A stretch of 39,210 bases of DNA. Origin: Bacteroidota bacterium. GTDB taxonomy: Bacteria; Bacteroidota; Bacteroidia; Chitinophagales; Chitinophagaceae. Numbering within the stretch: the first letter of the stretch is position 1; each line of letters opens with the position of its first letter. Positions 25,905-34,449 of the stretch are shown here, piece after piece. The position numbers were made by a program, and so were the translations under genes. The stretch spans positions 1 through 39,210 of the forward strand of contig JAHEFK010000021.1 of assembly GCA_024640225.1 (NCBI GenBank), written 5' to 3'. The notes under the pieces are model-generated. The model saw nothing but the letters and a program-made list of their open reading frames with translations, searched no databases and had not been told where the DNA came from.

Positions 25905-26525
25905 ATGGACATAAAATCTGCCACATATTTAATTAGTAATGTTCGAGTCGACGCTTGTCCGACGCCCGATATGCCTGAATTTGCCTTTATTGGTCGAAGT
26001 AATGTAGGTAAGTCTTCTTTGATCAACATGCTGACGAGCTCTACTAAGCTTGCTAAAGTATCTTCGAATCCCGGCAAAACGCAAACCATCAATCATTTTA
26101 TAATCAATAAAAATTGGTATCTCGTAGATTTGCCAGGTTATGGTTATGCAAAAGTTTCGCAAACGCAAAGAGCGGCTTGGCAAAAAATGATTGCTAACTA
26201 TTTACAAAAAAGAGAAAACCTAGTTACGGTATTTGTATTGATTGATGTGCGCTTAAAACCTCAAAAAAACGATTTAGATTTTTTAGCACAATTGGGGGAG
26301 TGGAAAGTTCCTTTCAATATCGTATTTACTAAAGCTGATAAAATCACACAAAGAGAAGCATCTAAAAATGCAAAACAGTTTATAGAAACTATGCGTCAAG
26401 AATGGCAATTTATTCCTAGAAGTTTTATAACGAGTACGGTAAAACATTTAGGTAAAAAAGAATTGTTGGGTTATTTAGACGAAATGATTTTTGATTGGCA
26501 TAACCCTGAAGCAGAAGAGCATTAG
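25905..26525 (+). CDS. engB: Ribosome biogenesis GTPase EngB (YihA/YsxC)
   Basis: Essential GTPase in large-subunit assembly. 206 residues from the ATG at 25905, chosen because the protein then begins MDIKSATYLISNV and the start does not overlap ubiE. G1 GRSNVGKSS (about 27-35), G3 DLPGYGYAKV, G4 TKAD and the C-terminal ITSTVKHLGKKELLGY are clear. Its coding end overlaps the GH3-family stop by four bases. The promoter must lie in or near the ubiE coding start, as only 28 bases separate the starts. Confidence 0.96.
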   Translation: MDIKSATYLISNVRVDACPTPDMPEFAFIGRSNVGKSSLINMLTSSTKLAKVSSNPGKTQTINHFIINKNWYLVDLPGYGYAKVSQTQRAAWQKMIANYLQKRENLVTVFVLIDVRLKPQKNDLDFLAQLGEWKVPFNIVFTKADKITQREASKNAKQFIETMRQEWQFIPRSFITSTVKHLGKKELLGYLDEMIFDWHNPEAEEH

Positions 26526-28036
26526 AGCTTCATAAATTGTTTCATTTCTTCTATCCAATTTCGATCATTGCTTAGCCTTGGTATTTTATGTTGGCCACCG
26601 AGCTTTCCTTTAGATTTTAGCCATTCGTGGAACGATCCTTTTGGAATAGCATGAACTACTGGCATTCGTAAGGCTATATTTTTATAGCGTTTAGCTTCGT
26701 AATCCGAATTTATTTTTTGTAACGTTTGATCAAGTGTTTCAATAAATACATTTAAATCTGAAGGGGCCTTGTCAAATTCAATTAGCCATTCATGAGCTCC
26801 GTTAGTGTTGGTGTCCATAAAGATTGGTGCAGCGGTATAGTCGCTTACTAAAGCTCCCGTTTTTTCGCAAGCACTTGCAATGGCTTGATCGGCATTATCT
26901 ACAATCACTTCTTCGCCAAAGGCATTGATGAAAAATTTAACCCTTCCACTCACTTTAATTCTAAATGGATCTAAGGAAGTAAATTGAATAGTATCGCCAA
27001 CATTGTAGCGCCATAATCCTCCATTAGTTGATATAATTAAGGCGTAATTTTTTCCGAGTGCTACTTCATGCAATAAGCAGGTGCTTGGATGAGCCTCGCC
27101 AATTTGCTCAATGGGTAAAAATTCATAAAAAATACCATGGTTTAAAAACAAGGCCATGCCTTCTTCCTTTAAATCATCCTGAGCTGCAAAAAATCCTTCC
27201 GATGCATTGTAGGTTTCTAAATAATGCATTTGTTCTCCTCTAATCATCGATTGAAATTGTGCTCTATAGGGCGTGAAACTAACGCCGCCATGAATGTATA
27301 ATTCCAAATTTGGCCATACATCAAGTAAATTATCTTTGCCGGTGATTTCAAATATTCGTTTTATAAGTACTACTGTCCATGTAGGCACTCCGGCTATGAA
27401 GGTTACATTTTCATGAATGGTTTCTTGCGCAATGCGTTCAATCTTCTCTTCCCATTCGCTCATTAAAGCCGTTGCCATTTCGGGTGTTCTTAATAATTGC
27501 CAAGTGCTTGGCATATTTTGAATCATAACAGCAGAAAGATCTCCGTAAAAAGAATCTTCTGTCATTTGATTTATTTGATGACTACCGCCAATTACTAAAC
27601 ATTTGCCATCGGTTATATTGGAGTCCGGAAATTGTTGGATATATAAGGATAGAATATCTTTCCCAGATTTGAAATGATTTTCTTTTAAAGACTCGGGAGA
27701 TACGGGTATGAATTTACTTTTATCACTTGTAGTGCCACTACTCTTAGCAAACCAATTAATTTCTGAAGGCCATAGAATATTCTGTTGCCCTTCAATAGTT
27801 GATTCTATATACTTCTTTAAAGATTCGTAATCGTTGATGGGTACTTGTTGTTGGAAGTCCTGTATCGAGTTTATTTTTTCAAAATTATGGTCCTTGCCAT
27901 ATTCGGTAAACTGGGCACTGCTTATTAATTTATTAAAAACTTGCTTCTGTGTATCGATAGGATTAAGCAAAAAATTGTCCATTACGCTCTTGCGTAATTT
28001 AATTAAACTTTTTAAAGCTGGACTTATAAAACTCAT
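26522..28036 (-). CDS. GH3 auxin-responsive promoter family protein
   Basis: ATP-dependent acyl-adenylating enzyme of the firefly-luciferase-like superfamily. In plants GH3 proteins conjugate amino acids to auxin and jasmonate; the bacterial substrate is unknown. 504 residues. Visible: SEINWFAKSSGTTSDKSKFIP (phosphate-binding AMP loop, about 105-125), YNASEGFFAAQDD, a second adenylate motif, and GLWRYNVGDTIQFT. The last ~100 residues form the mobile C-terminal domain. GH3 genes are common in Bacteroidota and their product is not established. Downstream of lptB by 68 bases, so possibly co-transcribed with it. Substrate must not be assumed to be auxin. Confidence 0.88.
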   Translation of the reverse strand: MSFISPALKSLIKLRKSVMDNFLLNPIDTQKQVFNKLISSAQFTEYGKDHNFEKINSIQDFQQQVPINDYESLKKYIESTIEGQQNILWPSEINWFAKSSGTTSDKSKFIPVSPESLKENHFKSGKDILSLYIQQFPDSNITDGKCLVIGGSHQINQMTEDSFYGDLSAVMIQNMPSTWQLLRTPEMATALMSEWEEKIERIAQETIHENVTFIAGVPTWTVVLIKRIFEITGKDNLLDVWPNLELYIHGGVSFTPYRAQFQSMIRGEQMHYLETYNASEGFFAAQDDLKEEGMALFLNHGIFYEFLPIEQIGEAHPSTCLLHEVALGKNYALIISTNGGLWRYNVGDTIQFTSLDPFRIKVSGRVKFFINAFGEEVIVDNADQAIASACEKTGALVSDYTAAPIFMDTNTNGAHEWLIEFDKAPSDLNVFIETLDQTLQKINSDYEAKRYKNIALRMPVVHAIPKGSFHEWLKSKGKLGGQHKIPRLSNDRNWIEEMKQFMKL

Positions 28037-28104
28037 AATTGCTTATTCAAGTAAATATAACTTAGTAATGCTTATGTTCAAAGTGAATGCTATAAAATAA
28101 TAAT

Positions 28105-28848
28105 TTATTCAACAGCGTATACCTTTCGTTTCAATTCAAAGTGCTTGCCTAAATACACTTTACGAACTTGCTCATCAGCTGCTAATTCTTCCGCTACGCC
28201 TGATTTAAGAATTTTTCCTTCAAACAATAAATAGGTGCTGTCGGTTATTGATAATGTTTCTTGAACATTATGATCGGTAATTAAAATGCCGATATTCTTA
28301 TATTTTAATTTAGCTACAATACTTTGAATATCTTCTACGGCAATAGGGTCTATGCCGGCAAAGGGTTCATCTAATAAAATAAATTTAGGATCTACCGCCA
28401 ATGCCCTAGCAATCTCCGTTCTTCTTCGTTCTCCACCACTCAGTACATCACCCATGTTTTTTCTCACGTGGTTCAATCTAAATTCATCTAATAATGCATC
28501 TCTTTTATGTAATTGCTCCGCCTTCGTTAATTTAGTCATTTCTAATACAGATAAGATATTATCTTCTACCGTCATTTTTCTGAAGATAGAGGCTTCCTGT
28601 GGCAAATAACCAATGCCCATTTGTGCACGTTTGTACATGGGTAATTTGGTAATATCTATATCGTCTAAAAAAACAGCGCCTTCATCTGGCTTAACAATAC
28701 CAACCACCATGTAAAATGAGGTCGTTTTGCCTGCACCATTGGGGCCTAAAAGACCCACAATCTCACCTTGATTTACTTCAAAGGAAACATTATTAACAAC
28801 GGTTCGTTGTCCATAACGCTTAATTAGATTTTTAGTATGTATTTTCAA
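28105..28848 (-). CDS. lptB: Lipopolysaccharide export ABC ATPase LptB
   Basis: Powers the LptB2FG transporter that pulls LPS from the inner membrane. 247 residues from a TTG at 28848; no ATG in the frame before the conserved N-terminus, so the TTG start is well supported. Walker [10 protein letters not shown] (about 34-43), signature [15 protein letters not shown], Walker [13 protein letters not shown] and the LptB-specific [11 protein letters not shown] and [11 protein letters not shown] are present. lptF/lptG/lptC are not seen nearby. A -7 box TAAATTTG lies 16 bases upstream. Confidence 0.95.
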   Translation of the reverse strand: MKIHTKNLIKRYGQRTVVNNVSFEVNQGEIVGLLGPNGAGKTTSFYMVVGIVKPDEGAVFLDDIDITKLPMYKRAQMGIGYLPQEASIFRKMTVEDNILSVLEMTKLTKAEQLHKRDALLDEFRLNHVRKNMGDVLSGGERRRTEIARALAVDPKFILLDEPFAGIDPIAVEDIQSIVAKLKYKNIGILITDHNVQETLSITDSTYLLFEGKILKSGVAEELAADEQVRKVYLGKHFELKRKVYAVE

Positions 28849-28864
28849 AGTGAAAGTTTATCTG

Positions 28865-28872
28865 CAAATTTA
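28865..28872 (-). promoter_or_regulatory. -7 promoter box for lptB
   Basis: TAAATTTG (minus strand), then C, 16 bases before the TTG start. No -33 box at proper distance. Confidence 0.45.
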
Positions 28873-28928
28873 CAATAATGGCTTATAATCGCTTGTTAAA
28901 TTTACGAAATTTACTGATATAAGTGCTG

Positions 28929-28964
28929 TTTGTCTCGTTAATAAGATGATTTATTGTATTTTTG
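28929..28964 (+). promoter_or_regulatory. Probable promoter for metF
   Basis: TTTG (28929-28932), 24 bases, TATTTTTG (28957-28964), 23 bases before the metF ATG. The spacing is slightly longer than the usual 19-23. Confidence 0.5.
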
Positions 28965-28987
28965 CTAACTAGCGCCAATAAAGAAGT

Positions 28988-29941
28988 ATGAAAGTAACAG
29001 ATCATTTAAAACAAGCACAAAAGCCAATTATTTCGTTAGAAATATTGCCTCCAACAAAAGGGAAAAGTATTGATTCTATTTTTTCGCAATTAGATGCGTT
29101 TATGGAGTTCAAACCTTCCTTTATTAATGTTACTTATCATAGAGCAGAACAGGTTTTTAAAAAGCGAACAGATGGAACATTTGAGCGGGTAGATATCAGA
29201 AAGCGACCCGGCACTGTGGGCATTTGCGCAGCTATTATGAACCGTTATGGAGTAGATGCTGTTCCGCATTTAATTTGTGGAGGTTTTTCTAAAGAGGAAA
29301 CTGAAAACGCCCTCATTGATTTGCATTTTCTTGGGGTTAACAATGTGCTTGCTTTAAGAGGAGATGCCCCTTCTAATGAAAAATTCTTCACACCTCATCC
29401 TCATGGTCATCATTATGCCGATGATTTAGTGCAACAAATAGCTGATTTAAATAAAGGTAAATATCAAGAAGACGATATTTTAGATGGGGTAGAAACTAAT
29501 TTCTGCATTGGTGTTGCAGGTTATCCTGAAAAACATTTTGAAGCGCCTAATATGGATTCGGACTTATATTTCTTAAAAAAGAAAATTGATAAGGGTGCAG
29601 AATATATAACAACACAAATGTTTTTTGAAAACAAACACTTTTATAATTTTCAAGAGCAGTGTAAACAAAATGGAATTCTAGTGCCTATTATTCCTGGTTT
29701 AAAACCATTAACTACCAAAAAACAATTGACCATTATCCCAAGTATTTTTAAAGTGGAAGTACCTATTGAACTTTCAACGGAGATTATGAAAGCTAAAACA
29801 GAAGCTGCATGTGATCAGATTGGAGCAGAATGGTTATTAGCCCAATGCAAAGATTTATTAAAACAAAATACACCTATTTTACATTTCTATACTTTAGGCA
29901 AACCTCATATTGTTAAGAAAGTATTAGAACAATTGTTCTAA
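28988..29941 (+). CDS. metF: Methylenetetrahydrofolate reductase
   Basis: FAD enzyme reducing 5,10-methylene-THF to 5-methyl-THF for methionine synthesis. 317 residues, near the family length. Opening ISLEILPPTKGKSIDSIF (substrate/FAD barrel, first strand with catalytic-type Glu20), FINVTYHRAEQ, NVLALRGDAP (FAD-binding) and GVAGYPEKHFEAPNMDSD are typical; ITTQMFFENKHFYNF follows. Transcribed divergently from lptB across 139 bases; a shared terminator with the beta-lactamase gene follows. No SAM riboswitch is visible upstream (leader only about 20 nt). Confidence 0.97.
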   Translation: MKVTDHLKQAQKPIISLEILPPTKGKSIDSIFSQLDAFMEFKPSFINVTYHRAEQVFKKRTDGTFERVDIRKRPGTVGICAAIMNRYGVDAVPHLICGGFSKEETENALIDLHFLGVNNVLALRGDAPSNEKFFTPHPHGHHYADDLVQQIADLNKGKYQEDDILDGVETNFCIGVAGYPEKHFEAPNMDSDLYFLKKKIDKGAEYITTQMFFENKHFYNFQEQCKQNGILVPIIPGLKPLTTKKQLTIIPSIFKVEVPIELSTEIMKAKTEAACDQIGAEWLLAQCKDLLKQNTPILHFYTLGKPHIVKKVLEQLF

Positions 29942-29942
29942 A

Positions 29943-29967
29943 TAAAAAGGGGCATTTGCCCCTTTTT
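29943..29967. terminator. Bidirectional terminator between metF and the class D beta-lactamase gene
   Basis: AAAAAGGGGC-ATTT-GCCCCTTTTT with flanks, nearly identical to the one at 17733-17757. The stop of the beta-lactamase gene (minus, 29966-29968) falls in its edge. Confidence 0.9.
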
Positions 29968-30829
29968 ATTTATCCAATTTTTTGAAGTAGTTATCTATAA
30001 ACTCTTTAACCAATGCAATTCGTATGGATCTCCAATCTTTTGTTGTATCGCCTTTAGGGATATCAAAATTCATAGCAAAAAAGTAAGGATAGTTACGCTC
30101 ATTACTTTTGTTCATAGCATTGGGATGCTCTTTTACTTTCATGATGTACTCTGCATAGCCCACCACCCATAACACCTCTTTGTCTCCATGATAACCCCAG
30201 CCGGTTTTGAAGGATAGTTTGGAATGGCTGGTTTGTTCTCGTAGCATCATGCTTCTTACAATGCGCTGTGTGCGCTCAGAGAAGGGTAGTTGATTAAAAT
30301 AGAGTTTTTTAATAAAGCCTAGTTGCTCGTCGGCACTGATTGTTAATGTTCCATCAATCCAGAAGCTATCTACCGTATTGCCTGTTTTTTTATTGCCATA
30401 CTGACAAGAATCTATATACAATTGCAATTTTTCTTTCCCAATTTTTTTAGCAATTTGTTGGTAATAAATTAGATTACTTACTTCAAAAGCTTTTCGCATA
30501 TCCATGGTGGTATCCCAATCAGGTCTTCTCTTAACTCCATCCCATTGTATGGTATAAGATTCGTCGGGGATTGTATTGGTTTCTAAAGCAATTAGGGAGT
30601 TCATTATTTTGAACGTAGAGGCAGGCGTAAATCGTTTTCTGCAACGATTTAAATTGTAATAATCTACAATTTCATGCGTTTGGTCTTTAATAATTATGCA
30701 TGCATCTGTTATTTGATACGAATCAAAAAGTTGTTTCCATTCTTTTTTATCATGAACGCGTGCTTTGTCGCATGCATAAAAAAAGCTTGAAAAGAATAGT
30801 ACGAATAGTAAAGTGTATTTGTTTAGCAT
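29966..30829 (-). CDS. Class D (OXA-type) beta-lactamase, lipoprotein
   Basis: Serine beta-lactamase family; hydrolyses beta-lactams or, in sensor relatives, binds them. 287 residues with lipobox FYAC (Cys20). All class D motifs are intact: STFK (Ser71-Lys74), SxV as SNL (Ser118-Leu120), YGN (144-146), FWIDG with Trp157, and KTGWG (208-212). Leu at the third position of SxV is a conservative change. Lipid anchoring would hold it at a membrane facing the periplasm. It is 8 bases after the M23 gene on the same strand, so they form one unit; no regulator or mobile element is near, which argues for an intrinsic chromosomal gene. Activity against any drug cannot be read from sequence. Confidence 0.93.
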   Translation of the reverse strand: MLNKYTLLFVLFFSSFFYACDKARVHDKKEWKQLFDSYQITDACIIIKDQTHEIVDYYNLNRCRKRFTPASTFKIMNSLIALETNTIPDESYTIQWDGVKRRPDWDTTMDMRKAFEVSNLIYYQQIAKKIGKEKLQLYIDSCQYGNKKTGNTVDSFWIDGTLTISADEQLGFIKKLYFNQLPFSERTQRIVRSMMLREQTSHSKLSFKTGWGYHGDKEVLWVVGYAEYIMKVKEHPNAMNKSNERNYPYFFAMNFDIPKGDTTKDWRSIRIALVKEFIDNYFKKLDK

Positions 30830-30837
30830 AAATTAAA

Positions 30838-31821
30838 TTAGTCGAATGATTGATTGTTGGCCGCAGAAATTTTTATCATGCGCTCGTAATCAGTAGGAGA
30901 TAAGTCGTTAAAGAAATAATGAATAGGGTCGATTTTAGTATTGTTTTTGATTACTTCGTAATGACAATGTGGACCGGTGCTTTTACCCGTGCTGCCTACA
31001 TAGCCAATTACTTGACCTCTTTTTACTTGCTCGCCTCCATGTGCTTTTATTCTGATCATGTGTCCGTATAGTGTTTGATATCCATAACCATGATTAATGA
31101 TTACATGATTGCCATATCCTCCTGCATCAAAACTTGCATCTCTAACAATGCCGTCTGCGGTAGCGTATATTGGAGTGCCTATTGGCGCTGCAAAATCTAA
31201 GCCGGTATGCATTTTGGGTGTTTTGTACACCGGGTCTATTCGGTATCCAAAACCTGATGCTACTCTTGAGAGGTCTTTATTGGAAACCGGTTGAATGGCT
31301 GGTATACGTTTTAGCATTGCTTCTTTGGTCGTAGCATAAACTTGAAGTGAGTCGTACGATTTCTTTTGTATTTGTATTCTGTTTTTTATGGAAGCAATTT
31401 TGTCCTCCATTGATTCTAGAATTTCATCTACGCTTTTATATTTATACTTGCTAAAATCGATTTCTGAATAGTTTTTGCCAAAACGAATACTATCAGGCAA
31501 TGGAGTGGCTTCGAATATGGTTCTGTAAATTTTATTATCTCTGTCTTCTAATTCTTTGATAGATTTATTTAATGCATCGATCTCTGCTTGATATAATTGA
31601 TATTTTTCATTCATAATACCAATTTCAGTTCGTGCAATTTTTGCTTTTGGCGAATCTAAATATTTAAATGCAATAGCTGCCATGATTATTGATAATACTA
31701 CTGACCCAGAAATAAAACCAAAAATGCGTATGATTTTTTTTCTAAGAGGCACCACAAAACGCTCAAAGGTGTTGGTGGTAGTGTCAAAATAGTATTTCTT
31801 AATATTTCTCAATAGCGGCAA
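30838..31821 (-). CDS. M23 family peptidoglycan endopeptidase, membrane-anchored
   Basis: Cuts peptide cross-links in peptidoglycan. 327 residues: short cytoplasmic head, one membrane helix (about 31-53), a periplasmic coiled-coil stretch (59-98 and 129-160), and a LytM/M23 zinc domain from about 180. Zinc and catalytic residues are complete: HTGLDF (His205, Asp209), YGHM (His254) and HCHYE (His285, His287). The start is uncertain: the TTG at 31821 overlaps a TAATTTTG -7 box (31819-31826); a second TTG at 31812 is a good alternative. It heads a two-gene unit with the beta-lactamase gene and is divergent from gldF. Confidence 0.92.
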   Translation of the reverse strand: MPLLRNIKKYYFDTTTNTFERFVVPLRKKIIRIFGFISGSVVLSIIMAAIAFKYLDSPKAKIARTEIGIMNEKYQLYQAEIDALNKSIKELEDRDNKIYRTIFEATPLPDSIRFGKNYSEIDFSKYKYKSVDEILESMEDKIASIKNRIQIQKKSYDSLQVYATTKEAMLKRIPAIQPVSNKDLSRVASGFGYRIDPVYKTPKMHTGLDFAAPIGTPIYATADGIVRDASFDAGGYGNHVIINHGYGYQTLYGHMIRIKAHGGEQVKRGQVIGYVGSTGKSTGPHCHYEVIKNNTKIDPIHYFFNDLSPTDYERMIKISAANNQSFD

Positions 31822-31826
31822 AATTA
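31819..31826 (-). promoter_or_regulatory. -7 box overlapping the M23 start
   Basis: Minus strand TAATTTTG. It overlaps the first possible TTG start, so the real start is likelier to be 31812, with almost no leader. Confidence 0.4.
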
Positions 31827-31922
31827 GGTGTAAAAGTACTAGTAAAACTTATATCTTAAAAATGATTTCTTAAAATTAAGGAAGCATTTGCAATAAGATG
31901 TTATAATTGGCCTCATATTTAT

Positions 31923-31930
31923 TATTTTTG
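31923..31930 (+). promoter_or_regulatory. -7 promoter box for gldF-gldG
   Basis: TATTTTTG followed by C, 27 bases before the ATG at 31958. No -33 box at the usual spacing. Confidence 0.45.
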
Positions 31931-31957
31931 CTTTGCTTCAAAACAACCTTATTATTC

Positions 31958-32701
31958 ATGCTTAGTATTTTTAAAAAAGAAATACACTCTTTTTTTAGTT
32001 CCATAGTTGGCTATTTAGCCATGCTTATTTTCATTATTGCATGCGGTCTTTTCTTATGGGTTGTACCCAATACCAGCATTTTAGATTATGGATACGCATC
32101 CATGGATCGTTTTTTTGAATTAGCACCTTGGTTTTTATTACTGCTTATTCCAGCAGTTACCATGCGTGCATTTGCAGAAGAATTTAGAACGGGCACCATT
32201 GAATGGTTGTCTACAAAGCCCATTACAACTCAAAATATTGTGCTAGGTAAGTACTTTGCTTCTGTTGTTTTGGCTGCGGCAGCATTGCTTCCTACATTAC
32301 TCTATGTTTATTCTATTGCTAACTTGTCGGCAATAGAAGATTCAATTGATTACGGATCTATTGTAGGGTCTTATTTTGGATTGTTATTTTTAGTAGCCGG
32401 ATTTAATGCTGTTGGTATTTTCTGCTCTACTTTAGCTTCCAATCAAATTGTAGGGTTTTTAATAGCACTTTTTTCATGCTATATTCTTTTTTATGGATTT
32501 GAATCCTTAAGCACTATTACCGATTTGCCAGTAGGCTTTGATTATTACTTAAGCATGATAGGCATGTCTTATCATTATAATTCTATAAGCAGAGGTATCA
32601 TTGATAGCCGAGACGTGTTGTATTTCCTCTCCCTTATTATTTTCTTTTTATCGTTGAGTACTTATTCTTTAACTAAAAGAACTTGGGACAAAGCTCAATA
32701 A
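31958..32701 (+). CDS. gldF: Gliding motility ABC transporter permease GldF
   Basis: Inner-membrane permease of the GldAFG complex implicated in gliding. 247 residues from the ATG at 31958; an in-frame start upstream (31907) would precede the -7 box and is rejected. About six membrane helices of the ABC-2 class, with MRAFAEEFRTGTIEWLSTKPIT (about 70-91), the loop typical of GldF/NosY permeases, after the second helix. GldG follows 9 bases later. GldA, the ATPase, is not in the window. Identification rests on the fold plus the gldG partner. Confidence 0.92.
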   Translation: MLSIFKKEIHSFFSSIVGYLAMLIFIIACGLFLWVVPNTSILDYGYASMDRFFELAPWFLLLLIPAVTMRAFAEEFRTGTIEWLSTKPITTQNIVLGKYFASVVLAAAALLPTLLYVYSIANLSAIEDSIDYGSIVGSYFGLLFLVAGFNAVGIFCSTLASNQIVGFLIALFSCYILFYGFESLSTITDLPVGFDYYLSMIGMSYHYNSISRGIIDSRDVLYFLSLIIFFLSLSTYSLTKRTWDKAQ

Positions 32702-32710
32702 ATATTTCTT

Positions 32711-34447
32711 ATGTCTAATTCAGTTAATCAAAATAAACATAGTAAACATCGTCAAATGCATATGCGTTTGTGGATGTTGTTTGCCATTTTAATAGGCTGT
32801 AATATCTTAGCAAGCCAATTTCATATTGGTTTGGATTTGACTGCAGATAAAAAATTTACCTTATCTAATGCATCTGTTCAATTACTCAAAAATCTTAAAG
32901 ATGTTGTGGTTGTTGATGTGTATTTGAAAGGGGATTTTCCAGCAGGGTTTAAAAAATTGAGTGAAGCAACAAAAGAAAAATTGAATTCCTTTCAAGATGT
33001 AGCTGGCACTAAAATTGTGTATAGATTTATAAATCCATTTGAAGGGAAAGCAGAATCGGAGAAAGAAGCTGTATTCAAACAATTGGCCGATAAAGGCATT
33101 AATGGGGTTAATTTGCAAGTAAATGGTAAAGGTGCAGAAGGGTATTCTGAAAAAATCATTTTCCCCTATGCATTAGTTTCCTATAATGGAAAAAGTTTTC
33201 CTGTAAAACTTTTAGAATCTCATTTGGGTATGAGTCCATTAGAAGTACTTAATTATTCGGAGTCGCAATTAGAGTATAAATTTGTAAAAGCTATTCATAC
33301 TTTAGAATTGCCAGATGTGCCATCTGTTGCCTATATCATTGGACACGAAGAATCTTTGGGCTTGCAAACATTAGATTTGTTGCACTCATTAGAGGCAAAC
33401 TACAATTTAGATACACTTGATATTACCAGTACGTATTTTATTCCTAATTCATATGATGCCATTGTGATCAATAAACCTAAAACGGCATTTGAAGACAAGG
33501 ACAAGTTTAAGATCGATCAGTATGTTATGCATGGAGGTCATGTACTTTGGATGGTTGATATGTTGCAGACTCCTATGGATAGTCTGCAGAAAACACAGCA
33601 ATTTGTAACGATTGATTATCCATTAAATTTAGATGATTTATTTTTCAAGTTTGGGTTTAGAATCAATACTAACCTTATTGAAGATATGCAATGCAATCAA
33701 ATACCGGTAACTATTGGTATGAATGGCGATCAGCCACAAATTGAATTGCGTAATTGGATCTATTTCCCTGTGATGATTCCGGAAAGCAAGCACCCAATCG
33801 TCAATAATATGGATGCGATAATGGGCATGTTTGTAAATAGCATTGACACCATTGAAAATAGTGCCATTTCTAAAACTGTTTTATTAAGCTCCTCTAAATA
33901 TAGTAGAGTGGCCGCTTCTCCAATGCGTGTAAGTTTGACCATGCTTAAATATCCTCAGCGTACAGCCTTATTTAATCAGCCTAATCAACCCATTGCAGTA
34001 TTATTAGAAGGGAATTTTAATTCCTTATTTGCAAATCGATTAGCTGCGAGTTTCTTACATATTTATCAGGATTCTTTGCATCGTACCTTTAAAGGAGCTA
34101 CAGATAAGGCAACTAGTATGATTGTGGTTTCGGATGGAGATATTGCTGAAAATGACTTTTCGAAAGCGCGTGGTCCAATGGAGATGGGCTATTGGCGATA
34201 TAGTGATACGCGCTATGCCAATAAAACATTTGTGCTCAATTGTATTGAGTACTTAGTAGATCAAAGTAAACTGATGGAAGCAAGAACGAAAGAATCGCGC
34301 TTACGTTTATTAGATGCTGGAAGGGTAAATGACGAAAAAATGCAATGGCAATTGATTAATATAGTAATTCCTATTTTGCTGATTTTGATTTTCGCATCTG
34401 CTTATACCTTTGTTAGAAAAAGAAAATTTGAAGTAAAAAGTAAATAA
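32711..34447 (+). CDS. gldG: Gliding motility protein GldG (ABC-type substrate-binding)
   Basis: Partner of GldF, largely periplasmic. 578 residues: N-terminal membrane helix (about 19-39), a large periplasmic ABC-type-uncharacterised domain beginning FHIGLDLTADKKFTLS, SSVQLLKNLKDVVVVDVYLKGDF and a rhodopsin-like beta domain, then a C-terminal membrane helix (about 551-570). QFHIGLDLTADKKFTLSNAS is the family signature. 9 bases after gldF and 2 before the DUF4340 gene, so a three-gene operon. How GldAFG works is unsettled. Confidence 0.93.
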   Translation: MSNSVNQNKHSKHRQMHMRLWMLFAILIGCNILASQFHIGLDLTADKKFTLSNASVQLLKNLKDVVVVDVYLKGDFPAGFKKLSEATKEKLNSFQDVAGTKIVYRFINPFEGKAESEKEAVFKQLADKGINGVNLQVNGKGAEGYSEKIIFPYALVSYNGKSFPVKLLESHLGMSPLEVLNYSESQLEYKFVKAIHTLELPDVPSVAYIIGHEESLGLQTLDLLHSLEANYNLDTLDITSTYFIPNSYDAIVINKPKTAFEDKDKFKIDQYVMHGGHVLWMVDMLQTPMDSLQKTQQFVTIDYPLNLDDLFFKFGFRINTNLIEDMQCNQIPVTIGMNGDQPQIELRNWIYFPVMIPESKHPIVNNMDAIMGMFVNSIDTIENSAISKTVLLSSSKYSRVAASPMRVSLTMLKYPQRTALFNQPNQPIAVLLEGNFNSLFANRLAASFLHIYQDSLHRTFKGATDKATSMIVVSDGDIAENDFSKARGPMEMGYWRYSDTRYANKTFVLNCIEYLVDQSKLMEARTKESRLRLLDAGRVNDEKMQWQLINIVIPILLILIFASAYTFVRKRKFEVKSK

Positions 34448-34449
34448 CT

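Noticed and set aside
25877-26092. A 72-residue N-terminal extension of ubiE
   Set aside because: It lies antisense in engB and has no methyltransferase sequence; the ATG at 25876 fits the family start.
29966-30829. Beta-lactamase gene as part of an acquired resistance element
   Set aside because: No insertion sequence, integron site or change in base composition by eye; it sits in a normal operon with a native-type terminator.
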